Assembly (NCBI GenBank): GCA_016875095.1 | Contig: VGSG01000001.1 | Span: 62,001-126,000, forward strand | Source of the DNA: Deltaproteobacteria bacterium | Lineage (GTDB): Bacteria > Desulfobacterota > Desulfomonilia > Desulfomonilales > Desulfomonilaceae | Length of the DNA stretch: 64,000 bases | Direction: 5' to 3' | In this document: in pieces, positions 43,279-52,197 of the stretch | Layout: every line of letters starts with the position of its first letter | Position numbering within the stretch: position 1 is the stretch's first letter | Notes under the pieces: generated by a model | Database searches by the model: none | Told to the model about the DNA's origin: nothing | What the model saw: only the letters and a program-made list of their open reading frames with translations | Position numbers and translations under genes: made by a program

Positions 43279-44415
43279 TCAGGGCAAGTCATTGCCTATC
43301 ATTTCGCGGAATGCTTCCAGTCTGACCCTCACCTGACCCATGGAAACTCCCCGCGTTGAGGTTTCCAGGATCAAGCTGGGAATCTGCGCCTGTTCAAGGC
43401 CTTTCTGGAAGTCAGGGGTATCGAACGCGGCTGCTTCGCAGAATTTCGGGTTCAGGAAAACCACGCCGCCCGCGCCGCTCGATCGCACTCGTAGCACAAA
43501 CCCCGCGACCATTCGGTCCGGACTCTCATGATAGCCGGTGTACGGGATGGCGGCCATGTGCCGCTCCACCAACGCGGCTATGGGGTCGCCGTTGGCGGGC
43601 GCATCCTGAGCAATGGAACGCCAGCCCGTCACGGTCTCGTCCCGCACAATCACGAAGCCCAACTGATCGAAGAGATCGAGAATTTGCGGTGGGTCCCAAA
43701 CTTTCCCGCGTACATAAACCGGGATTCGATCCACGGAAGCCGCAGCGCCTTTCTCATCCCACGGGAGCGCGTCCATCCATTTAAGGTGGTCCTCGCGAGG
43801 CGCTCTGAGCGATGACCCGATCAAAAGCTGCGCCTTAGCCGCGGTCCAGACCGAAGGGTTGGTCCGATGCAGGTCGTACGCTTCTCTGAGCCTGGCCCTG
43901 CTCCGGTTATACAAGCGAATGCTCTCTCCCAGGTCTTGTGTGTTTGCGGACTTCCCGGAGAGCTTGGCCATTGACTCAAAGAGGCGGGAAAACTCGGCCG
44001 CCAAATAAGTCCGCACTCCCGGATAATCGAGGCGCTTGGGCATCCTGAGGAGTTCGTTGGCCATATTGGGGAATTGCAAGTTCCAAATATGGAAGAGATT
44101 CCTGGTCGTATCACAGACGTAGGGGATCACCATCCCGTCCAGGACATTCAAATCGCCGCGCAGTCGCATTTCCATCGCGCCCAATGCATGACTGCACGTG
44201 TAGGATGGAATGAGCGCCTGCGCATGGGATGCCTGAACACCGCCCCCCTCGATAGCGACCGGGAACAAGCCGGCCCCATGCAGTATTTCCTCCGGCACAT
44301 CCGGGAGCAGATGCCCCATTACCTTTCGTCCGCTTTTCTTCTTCCAGGCCGCGACATGGTCCCAGGGGGCCTGCATGACCTCCCGGAATGGTTTCCACGG
44401 ATCTGCAACGCTCAT
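43279..44415 (-). CDS. 2-hydroxyacyl-CoA dehydratase/benzoyl-CoA reductase-like companion subunit
   Basis: The 378-residue protein (ATG at 44415, AGGAG 5 nt upstream) is the partner of the family above: GRKVMGHLLPDVPEEILHGA with GLFPVAIEGG, SYTCSHALGAMEMRL, VIPYVCDTTRNLF, and VVFLNPKFCEAAAFDTPDF, with cysteines for cluster binding. In such enzymes two homologous subunits form the reductase core. The ATPase activator (HgdC/BcrA-D type, about 260 residues with an ASKHA fold) is not in this operon, so it must be shared or encoded elsewhere. An SDR on the same strand lies upstream after a 195-nt gap. Confidence 0.84.
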   Translation of the reverse strand: MSVADPWKPFREVMQAPWDHVAAWKKKSGRKVMGHLLPDVPEEILHGAGLFPVAIEGGGVQASHAQALIPSYTCSHALGAMEMRLRGDLNVLDGMVIPYVCDTTRNLFHIWNLQFPNMANELLRMPKRLDYPGVRTYLAAEFSRLFESMAKLSGKSANTQDLGESIRLYNRSRARLREAYDLHRTNPSVWTAAKAQLLIGSSLRAPREDHLKWMDALPWDEKGAAASVDRIPVYVRGKVWDPPQILDLFDQLGFVIVRDETVTGWRSIAQDAPANGDPIAALVERHMAAIPYTGYHESPDRMVAGFVLRVRSSGAGGVVFLNPKFCEAAAFDTPDFQKGLEQAQIPSLILETSTRGVSMGQVRVRLEAFREMIGNDLP

Positions 44416-44610
44416 TTGATCTCCTTCGCGCCTCTCGTCAGACAACGTGATGCCGTAATTTGCTCGAAGGCTTATTCTCTTGTTTCTGTCGATCCTATGT
44501 AGCTCATAGGCTCTTGCGAATACAAGCTCTCACGCGGCCAAAGGTCTGCGCTCGCAAGGAGGCGTTTCTTGAAGGTTTTCCCCTGCCGCGTTTCAGGAAA
44601 CGAACACCTA

Positions 44611-45375
44611 TCATGAATTCGCCAAGGCGCCTCCGTCCACGTATAGAGTGGTTCCGTTAATAAAATTTGCCGCGTCCGAGCAAAGAAAGAGCACAGCGCC
44701 CACGATATCTTCAGGTTCGGCCAAGCGTCCTTGCGGGATTCGCGCCGCAAGTTGGCTGTGCATTTCCGGGTTGCTCCAGAGAGGCTTGCTGAAGTCCGTC
44801 TTGGTCATCGCGGGCCCTACGGCGTTCACATTGATGTTGAACGGGGCCCACTCCACAGCCATACACATGGTAAGCATCTTCAAAGCTGCTTTGCTGGCAA
44901 AGTAAACTCCCATGAACGGGCCGCCGCGCTCCGCTCCGACCGTGGTGATGTTCACGATCTTGCCGCCGCCTTTCCCCATCATTACTTTCGCAGCGGCCCT
45001 GCTCAAGAGCAATGGTGCCTTCACGTTTACCTGAAAGATCTTGTCGATGCCGTCCTCGCGTATGTCCATGAGCGGCCGAAGCACGCTCCTTGCCGCGTTG
45101 TTCACCACGATATCGACGGTTCCGAAGTCTTCCAGCGTCGTGGCGAGCAAGGCTTCGCTCTCTTCCGGTTTGCTCAGGTCAGTGACCCGCGCGGCGGCTT
45201 GACCGCCTTTTTGCTGAATTTCCGCCACGGTGCTCTCGAGCTCAGGGCCTGTGCGGGACGCAACCATCACCTTCGCGCCCGCTTCTGCCAGCCCCAAGGC
45301 GATGGCTCTGCCAATGCCCTTCCCACCGCCGGTGACAATGGCCACCTTTCCGGTCAAGTCCGGTTTGTCGCCCAT
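44611..45375 (-). CDS. Short-chain dehydrogenase/reductase
   Basis: A classical SDR of 254 residues with NAD(P)-binding TGGGKGIGRA, NNAARS, the catalytic Ser region NITTVGA, and the YFASK Tyr-x3-Lys pair. It has the late C-terminal DIVGAVLFLCSDAANFINGTTLYVDGG typical of 3-oxoacyl- and 3-hydroxyacyl-type reductases. I choose the second ATG (45375) because GGGAGG abuts the first ATG. It is upstream of the dehydratase-like pair on the same strand, so it may act on the same CoA-ester pathway, for example as a hydroxyacyl-CoA dehydrogenase. Confidence 0.88.
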   Translation of the reverse strand: MGDKPDLTGKVAIVTGGGKGIGRAIALGLAEAGAKVMVASRTGPELESTVAEIQQKGGQAAARVTDLSKPEESEALLATTLEDFGTVDIVVNNAARSVLRPLMDIREDGIDKIFQVNVKAPLLLSRAAAKVMMGKGGGKIVNITTVGAERGGPFMGVYFASKAALKMLTMCMAVEWAPFNINVNAVGPAMTKTDFSKPLWSNPEMHSQLAARIPQGRLAEPEDIVGAVLFLCSDAANFINGTTLYVDGGALANS

Positions 45376-45456
45376 TTCCCGCATCCTCCCTACGTGTTCA
45401 TTATAACCGTCAAAGAATCTACTAGGTTTTCCGGATAATTCTGTAAAGGACTTTGA

Positions 45457-45573
45457 AAATCCTCCCTCGCCCCCTTTTAGAAAGAGAAAGCGGGGTTCCT
45501 CGAGGTTCCCCTTTTCTAAAGGGAGGTTCCGCAGAGTCCCCCTTTTCTAAAGGAAGATACAGGGGGATTTTTT
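45457..45573. repeat. Composite C-rich inverted repeat (AAATCC...GGATTT family)
   Basis: The stretch begins AAATCCTCCCTCGCCCCC with TTTTAGAAA and ends with the inverse, CCTTTTCTAAAGG then CAGGGGGATTT. Inside is a further CCCCTTTTCTAAAGGG unit. It resembles the element at 53270-53348 (shared unit AAATC-CCCTGTATC-CCTTTAGAAAAGGGGGA in split form). Such dispersed non-coding repeats often lie after genes and may fold as terminators. It fills most of the gap between fusA (stop at 45654) and the SDR start. Confidence 0.6.
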
Positions 45574-45653
45574 CCAGACCCCTCCACCGTGAAATTCTAG
45601 GCATTTCCAAACACTCCCGGGGGCCGCCTCGATGCGCCGTTTCCTGGGTTCAG

Positions 45654-47684
45654 TCACGTCTTCGCGTCATAATGCGAATACTGCATGGTGAATATCCCAC
45701 GGCCCTGACTGAGTGACCGCAACGCGGTGGAGTATCCGAACATAGTCGCCAGAGGAGCCACTGCTCGCAGGACAGCGGTCTTGCCCCTCGGGGTGACACC
45801 CTCCAGCCTTCCTTTGCGCGCATTGAGGTCCGCGATCACCTCGCCCATGGATTCCTCGGGAACGATCACTTCTATCCTCATGAAAGGCTCCAGGAGCACG
45901 GGCGCAGCCTTTTCGCACGCCTCCTTGCACGCCTGTGACGCGGCGACCTTCAGACCCAGGCCGGTCATGGATTCCCAGTTTTCCCCGAGGCCCACAAGGG
46001 TCACGAGCACGTCCGCCACCTCGTTTCCTGCAAGCGGACCGGCCAGCATAGCTTCTCGGGCCCCCTGCTCCACGTATTGAATCACGTCTTCAGGCATATC
46101 CGTTACTACGAGCCCCGGTCTGAACGAAATGCCTTCTCCGCGAGCCGCCGGAGTCACATCGAGGGTAACTTCGCCCACGTGTCGCACATCATGTATTTCT
46201 CGGTCGAAGCGAACTGTGGCTCGGGCTTGGCTCTGAATAGATTCCTTGTACACCACCTGCGGTTTGCCCGTCACCACTTCCAGATTGTGTTCCCGCTTCA
46301 GTCTATCGATGATGATCTCCAGATGCAATTCCCCCATGCCGGATATGAGCATCTGGCCGGTATCCTCATTTTCGCTGTATGTGAAGGTGGGGTCTTCCGT
46401 CGTGAGCTTGTCGAGACAGTCCATGAGCTTTTCCTGATCTCCCCGCGTCTTCGGCTCAATCGCGATGGAGATAACAGGCACGTACGCGGCTAGGGATTCA
46501 AGCACCACAGGAGCCGCAGGATCGGTAAGGGTGTCGCCGGTCCTGGCTTCCTTCAAGCCCACGGCAAGGGCGATGCTGCCCGCGGGCGCGGACTTGATCT
46601 TTTCTCGCTTATTGGCATGCATCAGGAAGAGGCGCGCGACGCGTTCCTTAATGGCTCTCGTGGCGTTGAAAGTCTCTGATTCCGCATGAAGCTCGCCGGA
46701 ATAAACACGGAGATACGTTGCCTTGCGGCCTTGATCCATAATCACTTTGAAGGCAAAGGCGCACAACGGGGCCTTGATCTTAGGCTCACGGATCTCCTTT
46801 TCGCCGGTCTCGGGATTGATCCCCATGACCGGAGGGACTTCAAGAGGCGATGGCAGATAGTCCACCACCGCGTCGATCACCGGTTGCACCCCTTGGTTCT
46901 TCAGGGCTGAACCGCAGAGGACCGGTACGAGCCGATTATTGATGGTCCCCATTCGCAACCCTTTCCTGATCTGCGCTTCGTCCAGATCGTCGTGGTCCAG
47001 GTAAAGCTCCAATAGCTCTTCATCCATTTCCGCGACGGATTCGAGCATCGTTCTTCGCGCAGACCGGGCCTCTTCGAGGTAATCCGCGGGAATATCCCCG
47101 TATTCATAGGTCTGGCCCTGATCGGACGCATCCCACACAATGCTTTGCATGCGAATCAAATCAATGACGGCAAGGAAAGCCTCACCCGCAAAGATAGGAA
47201 TTTGGATGGGGACCGGGTTGGCGCCAAGCTTCTCGCGCATCATGGAAACTGCGCGCGGGAAATTGGCTCCGATCCGGTCGAGCTTATTAACAAAAGCGAT
47301 GCGAGGCACGCGGTATCGTTCCGCCTGATGCCAAACGGTTTCCGTCTGAGGTTCGACGCCGCCCACAGCGCAAATAACCGCCACCACGCCGTCAAGCACC
47401 CTGAGACAGCGTTCCACTTCAATGGTGAAATCCACGTGCCCTGGGGTATCAATCAGGTGAATCTCGTGATTCCGATATGTAAAGGTAGTGGCCGCGGACG
47501 TGATCGTTATGCCGCGTTCCTGTTCCTGGGGCATGTAATCCATGGTGGCCGATCCGTCGTCCACCTCGCCGATCCGGTGGATTTTCCGCGTGTAGAAGAG
47601 AATCCTTTCCGTCAACGTGGTTTTGCCCGCGTCGATGTGCGCGGTTATTCCGATGTTCCTGATTTTTGACAGGTTTTGCGTCAC
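45654..47684 (-). CDS. fusA: Elongation factor G (probable second-type EF-G)
   Basis: The 676-residue translational GTPase has G1 AHIDAGKTT, switch [21 protein letters not shown]3 DTPGHVDF, and NKLDRIGA (G4), then EF-G domains II-V ending in [14 protein letters not shown]. The start is a GTG at 47684 (AGAGG 5 nt upstream); the frame is open for 68 more codons upstream without EF-G similarity. It stands apart from rpsL-rpsG-tuf. The '[18 protein letters not shown]' form is typical of second EF-G paralogues in deltaproteobacteria, spirochaetes and planctomycetes. A division of labour (translocation versus recycling) is possible but unproven here. Confidence 0.93.
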   Translation of the reverse strand: MTQNLSKIRNIGITAHIDAGKTTLTERILFYTRKIHRIGEVDDGSATMDYMPQEQERGITITSAATTFTYRNHEIHLIDTPGHVDFTIEVERCLRVLDGVVAVICAVGGVEPQTETVWHQAERYRVPRIAFVNKLDRIGANFPRAVSMMREKLGANPVPIQIPIFAGEAFLAVIDLIRMQSIVWDASDQGQTYEYGDIPADYLEEARSARRTMLESVAEMDEELLELYLDHDDLDEAQIRKGLRMGTINNRLVPVLCGSALKNQGVQPVIDAVVDYLPSPLEVPPVMGINPETGEKEIREPKIKAPLCAFAFKVIMDQGRKATYLRVYSGELHAESETFNATRAIKERVARLFLMHANKREKIKSAPAGSIALAVGLKEARTGDTLTDPAAPVVLESLAAYVPVISIAIEPKTRGDQEKLMDCLDKLTTEDPTFTYSENEDTGQMLISGMGELHLEIIIDRLKREHNLEVVTGKPQVVYKESIQSQARATVRFDREIHDVRHVGEVTLDVTPAARGEGISFRPGLVVTDMPEDVIQYVEQGAREAMLAGPLAGNEVADVLVTLVGLGENWESMTGLGLKVAASQACKEACEKAAPVLLEPFMRIEVIVPEESMGEVIADLNARKGRLEGVTPRGKTAVLRAVAPLATMFGYSTALRSLSQGRGIFTMQYSHYDAKT

Positions 47685-47878
47685 AACGGCCTCTGGTACG
47701 GGTGGCTTGAGGGCCCGATTTGTCCGGGTGTGAGGAGAATTGCTTTGTTTTAAACGACATGCGACGAGGTTGTCAAGGCGGTTAATGCTTGAATATGGTT
47801 TGCTTTTTCGATTGTCGCGTGGTACGCTTGCCGTAAAATCGAGCCGGAAAGCAGTATAATCCGCGGTGGAGGCTTCCC

Positions 47879-48175
47879 ATGGAAACAATGGCGCGCTTCT
47901 TCGACTGGATCAACCGGTTGTTCGGAGTTGAGAGCGGGGGGGAACTCCTGTTCCATCCGGTCTTCATCGGATTCTTCATTGTTGCCTTTGTCTATTGTCT
48001 CATAAAGGGCTGGAAATACTCCGCGCTGACGGTATTCAGCTTCATGGGCGGCGCTTTGATCTTTTCGTACCTTTATCCTGAAGACAGTTCGAATCTAGGC
48101 GATCTGCTATTCTTTCTCGGCGCTATGGGCGCCTTGGCTTTGTTCGTGGTATATTTGGGATTTATTCGGGAATGA
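47879..48175 (+). CDS. Small inner-membrane protein of 98 residues
   Basis: I do not recognise a family. Three hydrophobic stretches: [17 protein letters not shown] (about 26-42), [18 protein letters not shown] (about 49-66), and [20 protein letters not shown] (about 76-95). The N-terminus [13 protein letters not shown] is amphipathic. Coding appearance is good, and the start lies near EF-G in divergent orientation, so the two may share a promoter region. No role can be assigned. Confidence 0.6.
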   Translation: METMARFFDWINRLFGVESGGELLFHPVFIGFFIVAFVYCLIKGWKYSALTVFSFMGGALIFSYLYPEDSSNLGDLLFFLGAMGALALFVVYLGFIRE

Positions 48176-48305
48176 TCTGCCCATCGTTTGCGGGGGCTAC
48201 CCGCGTCGTGGGTGGCTGTAGATAGGGAACCCTCGTTGCGCTCAAGGATGCTAGCCGGTCGGATCGTCATCCACGATGCTCCTAGGCCATAGATGTTGCC
48301 GTCTC

Positions 48306-48767
48306 ATGCCGTACCTTGTTGATGGAAACAACGTCATGGCGCAGGGCGCGGAATGGCGCCAGGACAAGGTCAAAGCTCGTCGCTGCCTCATTCAGGAACT
48401 CGCGCAATTTGTCGCGGCGCATAGAGTGAAGCTGAAGGTAGTGTTTGATGGCGCGCCTGATGACCGGTTTCCCGAGGACACGCGGTTCAAAGGCGTACAC
48501 ATCTTCTACTCAAAGCCGGGGAGCAGCGCTGACGATCGGATCATGGATTTGGTCCGGAAGTCCTCTCACAAGCGAGACCTGATCGTGGTCACGTCGGACA
48601 AGCCTTTGGGCTCGTACGCAAACCGCCACGGAGCGCGTGTTATCCAGTCAAGGGCATTCAGACAGATGCTCGATGAGGCCGGTCAAGCGCAGCAGGGCAA
48701 ACCAAGTGAAAACCAGCCTGTAAACCTCGACGAATGGCTAGACTACTTTGGCGGCTCCGACACATGA
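48306..48767 (+). CDS. NYN-domain (YacP-like) putative ribonuclease
   Basis: The 153-residue protein starts MPYLVDGNNVMAQG, the PIN-like/NYN signature with the metal-binding Asp of VDGNNV. It continues KLKVVFDGAPDD, SSADDRIMDLV and DLIVVTSDKPL, the further acidic positions of the nuclease site. YacP/NYN proteins (Rae1 in Bacillus) cut RNA, some on the ribosome. The start at 48306 replaces an unsupported extension to 48276. It is 22 nt before pgeF and probably in one operon with it. Confidence 0.85.
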   Translation: MPYLVDGNNVMAQGAEWRQDKVKARRCLIQELAQFVAAHRVKLKVVFDGAPDDRFPEDTRFKGVHIFYSKPGSSADDRIMDLVRKSSHKRDLIVVTSDKPLGSYANRHGARVIQSRAFRQMLDEAGQAQQGKPSENQPVNLDEWLDYFGGSDT

Positions 48768-48789
48768 CGAACGAGGCGCTTCATCATTC

Positions 48790-49644
48790 ATGAAAGAAAC
48801 TCAACTCTCTTTTCGGTATCTCTCTTCCGCAACCCCTCCCTTGCTCACTCTTGCCGGCCTGGAGTCCTTTGACGCCCTCGCTGCGTTCTCGCTAAGGGCG
48901 GACCTCAGCACGGCTCTCGAAGAGGAAGTCGCGCACGAACTGGAGTTGCAAAGGAGGGATTTTGCATTCGCCAATCAAATTCATGGCGATCGGGTGGCAA
49001 TCTTGGACCGCGCGCCGGATGTCCCGCCTTCTGTTGACGCGCTCATTGCGGCGAGGCCCGGAATATTCCCCGCGGTACAAACCGCAGACTGCCTGCCGAT
49101 TCTTCTGTTGGACCCGGTTCATCGTGTTACAGCAGCCATACACGCAGGCTGGAAGAGCACGGTTCTCCGCATCACTCGCAAGGTGCTCCGGCTATTGAAC
49201 GGTGAATTCGGAACCGACTCGTCGGACCTCATCGCCTTTATGGGGCCGGCAATCGGCACGTGCTGCTACGAGGTCGATGCGGCAGTGCTCGAACCTTTTC
49301 GGAAAAATGCGCCATCTGCAAGCCGATTCATCGTGACCCACGAAGAGTTGAAATCGCGCCATGGCGCAGTAGGTGAGAATGATGGCTCATCGAGGACTCT
49401 TGGTATCTTAAGTCGCGGCCTAAACCGCAAGCCCATACCTCCCACCAGGCCGGGAAATCAGAGTTTCCGAATCGACCTGGCGGGGGTTAATCATTTTGAG
49501 CTGGTCCTGGGCGGCGTTTCCGAGCAGAGTATCTACCACAGCGGCCTCTGCACCGCGTGCTACCCTCAGCTCTTCTACTCATACCGCAGAGATAGCGGCC
49601 AACCCGGTCGCCATATTGCGGTTGCGGGCTTCAGAGTTCGTTAG
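48790..49644 (+). CDS. pgeF: Peptidoglycan editing factor / YfiH-type copper oxidoreductase
   Basis: The 284-residue protein is of the YfiH/DUF152 family: FANQIHGDRVAIL, ARPGIFPAVQTADCLPILLL (metal-binding Cys), AAIHAGWKSTVLRI (His), FMGPAIGTCCYEVD, and a C-terminal half with GLCTACYPQLFYSYRRD. PgeF removes wrongly incorporated L-serine from peptidoglycan precursors; relatives have adenosine-deaminase or laccase activity. A region of about 30 residues around 190-220 (SRHGAVGENDGSSRTLGILS) is longer and less ordered than usual. It is convergent with the macrodomain gene: stops only 2 nt apart. Confidence 0.88.
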   Translation: MKETQLSFRYLSSATPPLLTLAGLESFDALAAFSLRADLSTALEEEVAHELELQRRDFAFANQIHGDRVAILDRAPDVPPSVDALIAARPGIFPAVQTADCLPILLLDPVHRVTAAIHAGWKSTVLRITRKVLRLLNGEFGTDSSDLIAFMGPAIGTCCYEVDAAVLEPFRKNAPSASRFIVTHEELKSRHGAVGENDGSSRTLGILSRGLNRKPIPPTRPGNQSFRIDLAGVNHFELVLGGVSEQSIYHSGLCTACYPQLFYSYRRDSGQPGRHIAVAGFRVR

Positions 49645-49646
49645 AG

Positions 49647-50162
49647 CTATTTCAGGCTGTCGAGAGTCCGCTTATACACGGCCAGATCGTGTTCGGAGAA
49701 GAGGACGAAGTAAACTTTTTCGATCTCGGGAATTTGCTTCAGTTGCTCCAAGCTCGTTCCCAGGGCAATCTTTGCAGCATCCTCAATCGGATATCCATAA
49801 GCTCCCGTGCTGATGGAAGGGAACGCGAGTGTCTTGAGTCTGTGCTGCTTTGCTAGTTCAAAGCAGCTTCGGTAGCACCTCGCGAGGAGCTGTGGTTCCC
49901 CCGACGCGCCGCCCCGGTAGATGGGCCCGACAGTGTGAATCACGTGCGCAGCGGGCAATTTGTAGCCTTTGGTGATCTTAGCCTGGCCCGTTTCGCATCC
50001 TCCCAGCGTACGGCACTCGACCAGCAGCTCAGGGCCGGCCCCTCTGTGGATGGCGCCATCAACTCCACCTCCCCCCAGAAGGCTCTTGTTGGCCGCGTTG
50101 ACGATAGCATCCACAGCCATTTTCGTGATGTCGCCTCGCGCCAGCTCCATCTTCTCTTTCAT
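49647..50162 (-). CDS. Macrodomain ADP-ribose-type hydrolase
   Basis: The 171-residue protein is a complete macrodomain. It has [20 protein letters not shown] with the adenine-binding Asp, [18 protein letters not shown] (phosphate loop), and [18 protein letters not shown], in YmdB/MacroD order. Members remove ADP-ribose from O-acetyl-ADP-ribose or from proteins in the cytoplasm. No ADP-ribosyltransferase is next to it. The ATG at 50162 is divergent from tupA, with the tupA operator region between. Confidence 0.92.
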   Translation of the reverse strand: MKEKMELARGDITKMAVDAIVNAANKSLLGGGGVDGAIHRGAGPELLVECRTLGGCETGQAKITKGYKLPAAHVIHTVGPIYRGGASGEPQLLARCYRSCFELAKQHRLKTLAFPSISTGAYGYPIEDAAKIALGTSLEQLKQIPEIEKVYFVLFSEHDLAVYKRTLDSLK

Positions 50163-50336
50163 GACTCTCCCTCCACGGCGCTAATAGGAACAATGGTAAC
50201 CCGCGTTGAGCCCATTGTGAAGGGTTGAATTTGCGCGCAGCTTGTCGGTCTTCGGGGAAACGCGCGGCCGAACGGGAATTGCTTCCGAGAAACGCTATAT
50301 CCCGAGAAGCTCGTAGAGGCGCAGTCAAAATAAGCG

Positions 50337-50382
50337 TTGACAGATGGGGTCACGTATGGTGATTATGTCATTCGCGACATAA
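50337..50382 (+). promoter_or_regulatory. tupA promoter overlapped by a perfect inverted-repeat operator
   Basis: TTGACA (50337-50342) and GATTAT (50361-50366) form a -35/-10 pair with 18 nt spacing. TTATGTC (50363-50369) and GACATAA (50376-50382) are a perfect inverted repeat with a 6-nt spacer lying over the -10 box and the start point, as a repressor site would. The dif-like look suits the TunR family (a Xer-type DNA-binding domain with a ModE-type sensor) described in sulfate reducers, or a ModE relative. The regulator gene is not in the window. Confidence 0.65.
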
Positions 50383-50440
50383 CGACCCTTGAGAATTCAT
50401 CACGGTCCTCAAACAAGAGAAAAAGCCCGGAGGTATGATC

Positions 50441-51256
50441 ATGGCCGGACTATGGGTGTGGGTTTGCGCTTTGTTCCTTGTCCTCAGCATCACGCCCGCC
50501 GGTTTCGCGGCCGAGCGGCTGCGAATGGCAACCACGACAAGCACCGAGAATTCGGGCCTCTTGAACGTGCTTCTTCCGCCGTTCGAAAAGGCCAACAACT
50601 GCAAGGTGGATGTGATATCAGTGGGCACCGGAAAGGCGCTCAAGTTGGGAGAAAATGGTGACGTTGACGTGGTTTTCGTTCATTCGAGGCCGGCTGAAGA
50701 CAAATTCGTCGCGGAGGGCTTTGGGGTGGATCGGCGAGACGTGATGCACAACGATTTCGTAATCGTGGGCCCGAAAGAAGACCCGGCCGGGATTAAGAAG
50801 GCCAAGACTGCAGCCGAGGCCTTCAAGCTTGTCGCTGATAAGAAGGTCGGCTTCATAAGTCGAGGGGACGATTCCGGCACGCACAAACAGGAGAAAATCA
50901 TCTGGAAAGCCGCGGATATCACACCTTCCGGCGGCTGGTGCGTGGAAGCGGGACAGGGCATGGGCGCAGTGCTCCAGATGGCCTACGATAAGAAAGCTTA
51001 CGCGCTCACAGATCGGGGAACATACGCATCCTATGCGAGCAAGTTAGACCTTGCGATATTGTCCGAGGGTGACAAGGCCCTGCACAATGCGTACGGGATC
51101 ATCGCTGTGAACCCGAAGAAGCACCCGAAAGCGAATTATGCCCTGGCAAAGAAGTTCATCGAGTACCTGACCGGTCCGGAAGGCCAGGAAGTTATCGCAG
51201 GGTACAAGGTCGGCGGGCAACAGCTTTTCTTCCCCGACGTGATTAAGAATCCTTAG
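50441..51256 (+). CDS. tupA: Tungstate ABC transporter substrate-binding protein
   Basis: The 271-residue product (ATG at 50441, 6 nt after CGGAGGT; an ATG at 50435 abuts the ribosome site) has a signal peptide, WVWVCALFLVLSITPAGFAA. It then has MATTTSTENSGLLNVLLPPF, the TTTST motif typical of TupA. VGTGKALKLGENGDVDVVFV and ISRGDDSGTHKQEKIIW complete the oxyanion-binding site. Tungstate or possibly molybdate is bound in the periplasm and passed to TupB/TupC. The motif set favours TupA over ModA. Confidence 0.92.
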   Translation: MAGLWVWVCALFLVLSITPAGFAAERLRMATTTSTENSGLLNVLLPPFEKANNCKVDVISVGTGKALKLGENGDVDVVFVHSRPAEDKFVAEGFGVDRRDVMHNDFVIVGPKEDPAGIKKAKTAAEAFKLVADKKVGFISRGDDSGTHKQEKIIWKAADITPSGGWCVEAGQGMGAVLQMAYDKKAYALTDRGTYASYASKLDLAILSEGDKALHNAYGIIAVNPKKHPKANYALAKKFIEYLTGPEGQEVIAGYKVGGQQLFFPDVIKNP

Positions 51257-51277
51257 ATATGAACTGTTATGTCCAGG

Positions 51278-51323
51278 GAGCCACCACGCAACTGCTCGGC
51301 TTCGGCGAGCGCTCCGTGGCTTC
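51278..51323 (+). terminator. Two-tier stem-loop in the tupA-tupB gap
   Basis: GAGCCAC (51278-51284) pairs with GTGGCTT (51316-51322), enclosing GCTCG (51294-51298) paired with CGAGC (51306-51310). It follows the tupA stop by 22 nt and would lower read-through, keeping the binding protein more abundant than the permease. Further on in the 250-nt gap is a 15-bp palindrome, ATAGCAG-A-CTGCTAT (51477-51491), just before tupB. Confidence 0.4.
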
Positions 51324-51507
51324 GCCTCGGAGATAGGCGCCAAGAGCGCATCGTTGCACAATAATGTGGAAGGGAGACTCATCTCCCCTTCACACCTCCC
51401 CATACGTAGACCCAAGTCGCGCACTTGGTGTCGAGAGCGTTAATGGGAATGTGGCCAAGCTATCTTGAGCCGCTACATAGCAGACTGCTATACATGGTAG
51501 GGCGCGA

Positions 51508-52197
51508 GTGTCATTTTTTCTTGATTCACTTCTAGCGGCTTTTCATCTCATCGTCGGATTCGATGCGGAAGTCTACCTCATTGCCTGGACTTCTCTGAAG
51601 GTTTCGCTCGTCGGAGCTTCTCTGGCCTCGCTCACGGGCGTGCCGCTCGGGCTCCTGATCGCATTCACCGAATTTCGGGGTAAGCGAGGAGTCCTGCTCG
51701 CCCTGAACACCTTGATGTCCCTTCCGACTGTGGTGATTGGATTGATATTCTACGGCTTACTGAGCCGGCAGGGCCCGCTCGGTGACCTTGGGCTCTTATT
51801 TACTCCGGCCGGGGTCAGCTTGGGCCTTTTCTTTCTGGCGTTGCCGCTCATTGCGAACCTCACCATTGCAGCGGCGCACGGCCTGGATCCTCGGCTCGCG
51901 CTCACGTGCAGAGCGCTGGGAGCCACTCCGCTTCAACAGGCATGGATGATCCTGAAGGAAGCAAGGTTCGCCGTCATCTGCGCAATCGCTGTGGGGTTCG
52001 GCCGAGTGATATCCGAGGTTGGTGTCGCCATGATGCTGGGCGGCAACATCAGGGGTTTTACACGGACCTTGACCACTGCAATCGCGCTCGAGACGAGCAA
52101 AGGCGAATTCGAGCTTGGGCTGGCGCTTGGCATGTTCCTGCTCATTGTGGCCTTTGGGGTGAACGGGCTGCTTTTCTTGTTCCAGAGAGCCAAATAA
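51508..52197 (+). CDS. tupB: Tungstate ABC transporter permease
   Basis: The 229-residue inner-membrane permease starts at a GTG at 51508 (AGGG 5 nt before). It has about five helices (near 12-45, 52-75, 85-112, 140-165, 197-222). The EAA loop, which contacts the ATPase, reads CRALGATPLQQAWMILKEAR and ends with FGRVISEVGVAMMLGGN, typical of Tup/Mod permeases. The stop TAA shares one A with the tupC ATG. Confidence 0.92.
   Translation: MSFFLDSLLAAFHLIVGFDAEVYLIAWTSLKVSLVGASLASLTGVPLGLLIAFTEFRGKRGVLLALNTLMSLPTVVIGLIFYGLLSRQGPLGDLGLLFTPAGVSLGLFFLALPLIANLTIAAAHGLDPRLALTCRALGATPLQQAWMILKEARFAVICAIAVGFGRVISEVGVAMMLGGNIRGFTRTLTTAIALETSKGEFELGLALGMFLLIVAFGVNGLLFLFQRAK

Noticed and set aside
45457-45573. 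CRISPR array
   Set aside because: The C-rich units are not regularly spaced, differ from each other and have no spacers; they are mirrored halves of a repeat element.
47685-47888. 68-codon N-terminal extension of EF-G
   Set aside because: EF-G similarity begins just after the GTG at 47684; the extension overlaps the promoter region and the start of the divergent small gene.
51906-52196. N-terminal extension of the tungstate ATPase inside tupB
   Set aside because: It is the shifted reading frame of tupB; ATPase similarity begins at the ATG overlapping the tupB stop.
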